Part shown: piece by piece, positions 58,945 through 64,000 of the stretch
Layout of the letters: every line of letters begins with the position of its first letter
How positions within the stretch are numbered: position 1 is the first letter of the stretch
NCBI GenBank assembly: GCA_963850415.1
Contig: CAWKLE010000002.1
Coordinates: 248,001 to 312,000 of the forward strand
Source: VAXT01 sp963850415
GTDB lineage: Bacteria; Actinomycetota; Thermoleophilia; Gaiellales; Gaiellaceae
Direction: 5' to 3'
Length of the DNA stretch: 64,000 nt
Notes under the pieces: generated by a model
Seen by the model: the letters and a program-made list of their open reading frames with translations, nothing else
What the model was told of the DNA's origin: nothing
Database searches by the model: none
Made by a program: the position numbers and the translations under genes

Positions 58945-59856
58945 GTGAGTAACGCGCCCATAGGCGGTCAGGCCGTCCTCGAAGGCGTGATGATGCGAGG
59001 GCCGTCGACGTGGGCGCTCGCGGTGCGCAAGCCGGACGGCGAGATCGCCGAGGTCAACCGTCCGATTCATTCCGTAATGGCGCGGCACTGGTTCTTTCGC
59101 CTGCCCATCGTCCGCGGCATCATCGCGCTCGGAGAGTCGCTCGCAATCGGGTTCCGGGCGCTCGCGATTTCGGCGAACTACGCGGCCCAGGAGGAGGGCC
59201 AGGAGGTCGAGACGGAGCTCTCGCGCGGCGCGATCATCTTCGCGTTCGCGATCGCGATCGGCTTCGCGATCATGCTCTTCAAGGTCACGCCGCTGCTGAT
59301 CACGAACTGGCTTCCCATCGACACGACCGGCTGGTTCGTGATCGTCGAGGGCGTGATCCGAGTGGCGATCTTCATCCTCTACCTGGTCGTCATCTCGCTG
59401 CTGCCCGACCTGAGGCGCGTCTTCGAGTACCACGCCGCCGAGCACAAGGTGATCAACGCCTACGAGGCCGGGGAAGAGCTCGTTCCCGAGCGCGTGCAGC
59501 GCTTCAGCCTCATCCACCCGCGTTGCGGCACCGCGTTCCTGCTCTGGGTGATGGTGATCGCGATCTTCGTGTTCGCGTTCCTCGGTCGGCCGTCGCTGCC
59601 GTGGCTGATCGCGAGCCGGATCCTGTTGCTGCCGCTGATCGCGGGGCTTGCCTACGAGCTGATCCGCTTCGCCGGCAGGCACACCGAGAACCGCGTGCTC
59701 ATGACCCTCCTCGCGCCGGGCCTCTGGCTCCAGCGGCTGACGACCCGGCAGCCGACGCTCGACCAGCTCGAGGTCTCGATCCGCGCGCTCAAGGAGGTCC
59801 TCCTCGTCGAGGGCCGCATCACACCCGAGGAGCGCAAGGTCGAAGTCATGGCCTGA
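58945..59856 (+). CDS. DUF1385 family membrane protein
   Basis: 303 residues from the GTG at 58945, 8 bases after the rpmE stop. The family signatures are IGGQAVLEGVMMRGPSTWALAVR, FEYHAAEHKVINAYE and HPRCGTAFLLWVM, with several transmembrane helices between. Conserved His and Glu suggest a metal site (EYHAAEHK). The function is unknown. This gene commonly sits beside rpmE and prfA in Gram-positive genomes. Confidence 0.9.
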   Translation: MSNAPIGGQAVLEGVMMRGPSTWALAVRKPDGEIAEVNRPIHSVMARHWFFRLPIVRGIIALGESLAIGFRALAISANYAAQEEGQEVETELSRGAIIFAFAIAIGFAIMLFKVTPLLITNWLPIDTTGWFVIVEGVIRVAIFILYLVVISLLPDLRRVFEYHAAEHKVINAYEAGEELVPERVQRFSLIHPRCGTAFLLWVMVIAIFVFAFLGRPSLPWLIASRILLLPLIAGLAYELIRFAGRHTENRVLMTLLAPGLWLQRLTTRQPTLDQLEVSIRALKEVLLVEGRITPEERKVEVMA

Positions 59857-59864
59857 CCGAGCTA

Positions 59865-59879
59865 GTAGCAGACTGTTAC
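59865..59879. repeat. Near copy of the GTAACAG palindrome between convergent genes
   Basis: GTAGCAGACTGTTAC differs by one base from the element at 32503-32517. It lies 8 bases after the DUF1385 stop and ends 3 bases before the DUF2339 gene. Confidence 0.55.
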
Positions 59880-59882
59880 TAA

Positions 59883-62609
59883 CTAGGTTGGGGAAGGGCG
59901 GTTGCTGTCGGAGAGCTTCTGGACGAAGAAGCCGGCGACTAGAAGCACCGCTCCGACGGCCAGGAACGACAGGGCTCGCGTGATCGAGCTCAGGAACGCG
60001 AGGTCGTAGAGGAACAGCTTCGCAAGGGCGAGCCCGAAGAGGCCGAAGCCGACGACGCGGAGCCAGCTCAGCCGGCGCTTGAGGCCGACATAGAGGACGG
60101 CGAGGCCGAGCAGGCCCCAGAAGGCGCTCACCGCCGAGTGTCCGCGCTGGAAGTTGGTGGTGATGCTCGCGCCGCCGATCGCCTCCGCGAGGCCGAGGAT
60201 CGTCAGCGAGATGGCATACGCGCAGAGCGCCGCGACGACGAGCTCGGCCGTCCGGCGCGCGAGCCCTCGACGGGAATCGAGGGCCTGGGCCAGCTCGTCG
60301 TAGCTGCCCATCCGGGACGGGTCCGCAGCCGGCCCATCGCCGATCAGCCGGGCGAAGATCGCCGTCGCGCCCATCGCACACAGGATCGCAAGCACGCCCG
60401 CTGCCGGGTGCCTGTTCGCCTGGAACAGGTCGCCGAGCGGGGCTTCGTAGAAGAACGAGCGTCCAACCGCGAGCGTCAGGAAGGAGAACGACGCCACGTA
60501 GAGCCGCTTTTCGCCGGTCCAGCGTCCGAGCACGACGAGCCCGGCAGCCGCTGTCGACCAGGCGAGGACGAGCCAGGTTCCGTCCAGGAGCTGCCACGAA
60601 GCCACGCCGGCGACGACGAGGGCCGGCGCCCAGAAGAACGTGCTGAGATCGCGGTCGCGTCCGAGCACGAGCGCCGCGACCGCGCCGTACAGCGCGGCCA
60701 GGGGCAGCAGCGCGAGGTACTCCGCCGTGTGGCCGCCGACGAGCTGATGGAGCCCGGCGACGCCGAAGCCGATGCTCGCCACTGCGAACGCGCCCGAGAA
60801 GAGCAGGCTCACGTCGTCCTTGACGCTCAACCGGTCGATGACCGCGCCGGCGAGCAGAGCTGCGGCGCAGACGATGTACGCGTAGCCGCGCGGATCGCCG
60901 TCCAGCTCGTTCGTAGCGACGTAGAGCGTCTCGACGAGGACGGCCGCGAGCCAGACGAGCCCACTCGTCCGAAGCTCCGATCGTCCGACGCGGTGCCCGG
61001 CGGCGAGAACCGTGATCCCCGCCAGCCCCCAGAGGCCGGTCACTGCGACGTGGCCCCACTGGAAGGCGTCCTCGACGGTTCCGGAAGAGATCCACTGGGC
61101 CAGTCCGAGCAGGCCGAGCGAGGCCGCGTACAGGGCAGACAACGAGCCTACCCAGCCGATCGCCACGCGCCAGCCTTCCTGGCCTCGGCGGAAGGCGGCG
61201 AACAGCGGCTCGAGCGGGGCGAACGCGCCGCCGGCCGGGGCCGTTTCGGGCCACGGCCGGTAGAACCAGGCGGCGATGCCCGCTCCGACCGCAGTGCCGA
61301 CGAACGCAACGGCGCCCGAGGTAGGTCGGGCGCTTGCCGAGTAGAGCTGGTCGAGCGGGGCGTCGAAGAACAGCGCGTGGACGAGCGCCGCCCCGAGGTA
61401 CGCGATCGACGCCAGCTGGTAACGGACGTCGCCGACCGACCGGGCGAGCCAGGCCAGCACGGCCGCCTCTGCCGCCCAGGCGATCGCGAGCGTCGGGCCG
61501 GAGAGCAGATCGGCCAGCGCGACGGCGATCAGCGCGAGCGACACGGCCGCGTTGAGCGCGCTCAGGTCGCGATGGCGCCGCGTGGGGAAGAGGAAGACCG
61601 CGAGCCCGCCGTACACGGCGGCGGCCGCCAGCATCGTCCAGCCCTCGGCGCGGCCGTCGAACTGCGCCACTGCGATCGCGCCGGAGAGGACGCCGCTCAT
61701 GATCACCAGCGAGGCCGTGAGCGAGCTAAGCGCGGAGCTCCGCAGGCGGTCCTGCCAGGCGGTCGCGGCGCCGAGGTAGAGGAGCCAGGTGACCACGGCC
61801 GCGGCGACGACGTCCCATTCGGTCGGCTCCGCCTGGGCGAGCAGCACCGCAACCTGCGGGAGGGTCGCGGCGACGCCGACGACGAGGAGCTTCGACCAGC
61901 GCCGGCGGACGGCGACGATCGCGGTCCCCGCGAAGACGAGCGCGGCGAACCCGGTGCCGGCGGCGCTCAGCTCGCCGGACTGCAAACCGACCGCAGCAGG
62001 CGCGAGCGTCGCGCCGACGAGCCCGAGGCCGGCGATCAGCTCCGAGCCCCACGCGAGCGCGGTGACGACGCCGGCCGTGGCGATCCCCGCGGCGATGACG
62101 AGCGAGCACCAGTCCGGCACGAGCCCGTAGAGCACCTTCGCGGCGAGCAGGGTCATGTAGCCGCCGGCGATCCCGGCGCCGACCGCCGCGAGCGCCGAGT
62201 GGTACAGGTCCTCGAAGCGCCGCTTGACGTAGAGGCCAGTCGAAAAGAGGAGCACGGACGCCAGCGCGCCGAGCGTGACCCGCGCGACCGGGCCGACCCA
62301 GCCGCGGTTCACCGCGAGCACGAAGAAGAAGACGATTCCGAGCAGCGTCACCGCGCCGCCCGCCCAGGCGAGGGCCTTCGCACCGAACAGGGCGGACCAG
62401 TCGATCTCCTTACGCGCGCGAACCGGCTTCGGCGCGGGTCTCGCCGTTCGCGGCGGAGCCGAGGGTGGTGGCGTCGCGGGCTTCCAGAGAACCCTCTGCG
62501 TGTCCGGCTTCCGCTCGGAGCGGACCGATCGCCGCAGCTCGTCGAGCTCCTGTTCCATGATCGCGAGTCGCCGGTTGAAGTCGTCCAGCCGGTACGAGAG
62601 ATCAGTCAT
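59883..62609 (-). CDS. DUF2339 polytopic membrane protein
   Basis: 908 residues. The first 70 form a coiled coil and a Pro/Arg linker (YRLDDFNRRLAIMEQELDELRR); the rest is some 20 or more hydrophobic helices beginning ALFGAKALAWAGGAVTLLGIVFFF, the DUF2339 hallmark. The family function is unknown. The gene opposes and splits the rpmE-DUF1385 and prfA-prmC groups. Two abutting palindromes lie upstream of the start, and GGAGGAGC stands about 9 bases before the ATG. Confidence 0.85.
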   Translation of the reverse strand: MTDLSYRLDDFNRRLAIMEQELDELRRSVRSERKPDTQRVLWKPATPPPSAPPRTARPAPKPVRARKEIDWSALFGAKALAWAGGAVTLLGIVFFFVLAVNRGWVGPVARVTLGALASVLLFSTGLYVKRRFEDLYHSALAAVGAGIAGGYMTLLAAKVLYGLVPDWCSLVIAAGIATAGVVTALAWGSELIAGLGLVGATLAPAAVGLQSGELSAAGTGFAALVFAGTAIVAVRRRWSKLLVVGVAATLPQVAVLLAQAEPTEWDVVAAAVVTWLLYLGAATAWQDRLRSSALSSLTASLVIMSGVLSGAIAVAQFDGRAEGWTMLAAAAVYGGLAVFLFPTRRHRDLSALNAAVSLALIAVALADLLSGPTLAIAWAAEAAVLAWLARSVGDVRYQLASIAYLGAALVHALFFDAPLDQLYSASARPTSGAVAFVGTAVGAGIAAWFYRPWPETAPAGGAFAPLEPLFAAFRRGQEGWRVAIGWVGSLSALYAASLGLLGLAQWISSGTVEDAFQWGHVAVTGLWGLAGITVLAAGHRVGRSELRTSGLVWLAAVLVETLYVATNELDGDPRGYAYIVCAAALLAGAVIDRLSVKDDVSLLFSGAFAVASIGFGVAGLHQLVGGHTAEYLALLPLAALYGAVAALVLGRDRDLSTFFWAPALVVAGVASWQLLDGTWLVLAWSTAAAGLVVLGRWTGEKRLYVASFSFLTLAVGRSFFYEAPLGDLFQANRHPAAGVLAILCAMGATAIFARLIGDGPAADPSRMGSYDELAQALDSRRGLARRTAELVVAALCAYAISLTILGLAEAIGGASITTNFQRGHSAVSAFWGLLGLAVLYVGLKRRLSWLRVVGFGLFGLALAKLFLYDLAFLSSITRALSFLAVGAVLLVAGFFVQKLSDSNRPSPT

Positions 62610-62630
62610 GGCCGTGTGCTCCTCCGTCTC

Positions 62631-62657
62631 GGTATCTCATACCTGCTATCTATAGCA
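62631..62657. promoter_or_regulatory. Two abutting palindromes upstream of the DUF2339 gene
   Basis: GGTATCTCATACC (62631-62643) and TGCTATCTATAGCA (62644-62657) are both perfect dyads and directly adjacent, 22-48 bases before the DUF2339 start. The AT-rich stretch also sits upstream of prfA, about 55 bases before its start, so it could affect both directions. Confidence 0.55.
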
Positions 62658-62710
62658 AAGACGCTATGGATGTCAAGAGGAGGCTCGCCGCCCGGCGCTA
62701 AATTGACTCC

Positions 62711-63748
62711 ATGGGCATGCAAGAGCTCGTCGACGAGGTCGAGCGCTCCTACGGGGAGACCCAGGAGCGCATGTCCGACCCGGCCGTCTACAACGACCAC
62801 CGCGAGGCGGCGGAGGTCGGGCGGCGCCTGAAGGAGCTCGAGGCCGCGCACAAGCTGGCTCAGGAGTGGCGCGAGGTCAGCGATGACCTCGAAGCCGCTC
62901 GCGACGATGGTGACCTGCGCGAGCTCGTTCCCGAGCTCGAGGAGCGGATGACCGCGCTCGAGGAAGAGCTGAGGCTTGCCCTCGTGGAGTCGGACCCGGC
63001 CGACGCGAAGGACGTCCTTGTTGAGATTCGCCAGGCTGCGGGAGGTGACGAGGCGGCGCTCTGGGCGGGCGACGTCTACCGGATGCTCGCGCGCTACGCG
63101 GAGCGTCGTGGATACAAGACCGAGGTCCTCTCGTCCAGCCCCAATGACGGCGGCGGGTTCAAGGAAGTGACGTTCGCCATCAAGGGCGACGGCGCGTACT
63201 CGATCTTCAAGTGGGAGGGCGGGACGCACCGCGTGCAGCGTGTCCCGGCCACCGAGTCGCAGGGCCGGATCCACACATCGACCGCGACCGTCGCCGTGAT
63301 GCCCGAGGCGGAAGAGGTCGAGATCGAGATCGATCCGAACGACCTCAAGATCGACGTCTACCGCTCGACCGGGCCCGGTGGCCAGAGCGTGAACACGACG
63401 GATTCGGCCGTCCGCATCACGCATGTCCCGACCGGCCTCGTCGTCGCGATGCAGGACGAGAAGTCCCAGCTCCAGAACAAGGCGAAGGCGATGCGGGTCC
63501 TCCGCGCCAGGCTCTACGAGGAGGAGCGCAAGAAGCAGCGCGCGGAGCAGGATGCGACGCGCCGTTCGCAGATCGGCTCCGGAGAGAGGGCCGAGAAGAT
63601 CCGGACGTACAACTTTCCCGAGAATCGCGTCACCGACCACCGGATCAAGCTCACGCAGCACCGGCTCGACCAGATCCTCGAGGGCGATCTCGACGAGTTC
63701 ACCGAAGCGCTGACCTCCGAGGACCAGCGCCGCGCTCTCGAAGAGTGA
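62711..63748 (+). CDS. prfA: Peptide chain release factor 1
   Basis: 345 residues. The stop-recognition loop reads RVPATESQGRIHTS with PAT, as in release factor 1 (UAA/UAG); release factor 2 has SPF. The catalytic loop is GPGGQSVNTTDSAVRITHVPTG, with GGQ for peptidyl-tRNA hydrolysis. YNFPENRVTDHRI is the conserved late motif. The N-terminal domain is about 10 residues shorter than in E. coli. An ATG six bases further in is possible. Confidence 0.96.
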   Translation: MGMQELVDEVERSYGETQERMSDPAVYNDHREAAEVGRRLKELEAAHKLAQEWREVSDDLEAARDDGDLRELVPELEERMTALEEELRLALVESDPADAKDVLVEIRQAAGGDEAALWAGDVYRMLARYAERRGYKTEVLSSSPNDGGGFKEVTFAIKGDGAYSIFKWEGGTHRVQRVPATESQGRIHTSTATVAVMPEAEEVEIEIDPNDLKIDVYRSTGPGGQSVNTTDSAVRITHVPTGLVVAMQDEKSQLQNKAKAMRVLRARLYEEERKKQRAEQDATRRSQIGSGERAEKIRTYNFPENRVTDHRIKLTQHRLDQILEGDLDEFTEALTSEDQRRALEE

Positions 63749-64000
63749 ACGTTCGCGACCTTCTGGTCGCCGGGACCGAGGAGCTCCGCAGTGCAGGGGT
63801 GCCGTCGCCCCGGGTCGACGCGGAGTGGCTGCTCGCGCATGCGCTCGACGTGTCTCGGACGGAGCTGTATGCGGAAGGGAACGAGGTGCCGGCCGGTCGC
63901 GCGCGTGTCTTCCGCGAGCTCGTCACTCGTCGCGCGTCGCGGGAGCCGCTCGCGTACGTGCTCGGCGAGTGGGGGTTCCGGCGGCTGACGCTGTCCGTCG
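63745..64000 (+). CDS. prmC: Release factor glutamine methyltransferase, N-terminal part
   Basis: The GTG at 63745 overlaps the prfA stop (GTGA). The 85 codons in view give the N-terminal helical domain of PrmC: VNVRDLLVAGTEEL, RVDAEWLLAHALDVSRTEL and RREPLAYVLGEWGF-like sequence (here RASREPLAYVLGEWGF). The catalytic NPPY half lies beyond the window. PrmC methylates the GGQ glutamine of release factors, matching its place next to prfA. Confidence 0.92.
   Translation, partial: MNVRDLLVAGTEELRSAGVPSPRVDAEWLLAHALDVSRTELYAEGNEVPAGRARVFRELVTRRASREPLAYVLGEWGFRRLTLSV

Overview
The window is high-GC bacterial DNA with densely packed genes, many GTG and TTG starts, and many 1-4 base overlaps between neighbours. 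The gene content points to an actinobacterium: a LuxR regulator with an AAA+ domain, many ECF sigma factors, DIP1984 and DUF2630 proteins, ETF with ETF-QO, and an rpmE-DUF1385-prfA-prmC neighbourhood. I infer Actinomycetota, probably a Thermoleophilia/Gaiellales-like lineage. The lineage is not proven by the sequence. There is no rRNA, intact tRNA, CRISPR array or insertion sequence, and no stretch of more than 300 bases lacks a gene.

Layout. 1-1.5 kb: end of an ApbE flavinyltransferase and a lipoprotein. 1.6-4.5 kb: a broken initiator-tRNA fragment followed directly by a large LAL-type regulator. 4.6-9.1 kb: a GcvT-like protein divergent from two overlapping PYROXD2/phytoene-desaturase-like oxidoreductases. 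9.2-12.98 kb: cupredoxin, M24 peptidase, DUF218, glycosyltransferase and GFA-type protein. 13.0-17.9 kb: an ECF sigma factor and its convergent anti-sigma factor, flanked by two divergent intergenic regions. These carry four matching promoter-like sites (GGGAAT, 16 bases, NGTCYY) in front of a 58-residue protein, the anti-sigma factor, a Usp-like protein and a secreted RTX-repeat protein. 18-28 kb: serine hydrolase, ClC channel, M24 peptidase, dienelactone hydrolase, FtsX-type permease, GAF-cyclase, TolB-like protein and an MFS remnant. 28-36 kb: peroxiredoxin, GNAT, SigJ/SigG-type sigma factor, STAS protein, DHA2 exporter and a strongly asymmetric heterodimeric ABC exporter. 36-39 kb: a SufR-like regulator, a PrmC-like methyltransferase and a histidine kinase with two GAF domains.

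39-56 kb is a carbon-oxidation block: thiolase, 3-hydroxyacyl-CoA dehydrogenase, acyl-CoA dehydrogenase, cobalamin adenosyltransferase, split methylmalonyl-CoA mutase and enoyl-CoA hydratase. It continues, after a sigma/beta-propeller island (48.6-51.9 kb) and an M23 peptidase, with etfBA and ETF-QO. Together these would carry out beta-oxidation, pass electrons to quinone, and feed propionyl/methylmalonyl-CoA to succinyl-CoA. 56.5-64 kb: MFS transporter, a PLP lyase, rpmE, DUF1385, a DUF2339 membrane protein on the opposite strand, prfA and the start of prmC.

Two genes carry single-base frameshifts (near 43,700 and near 47,015). The first removes the stop codons of two convergent genes at once, so sequencing or assembly error should be excluded before calling them pseudogenes.
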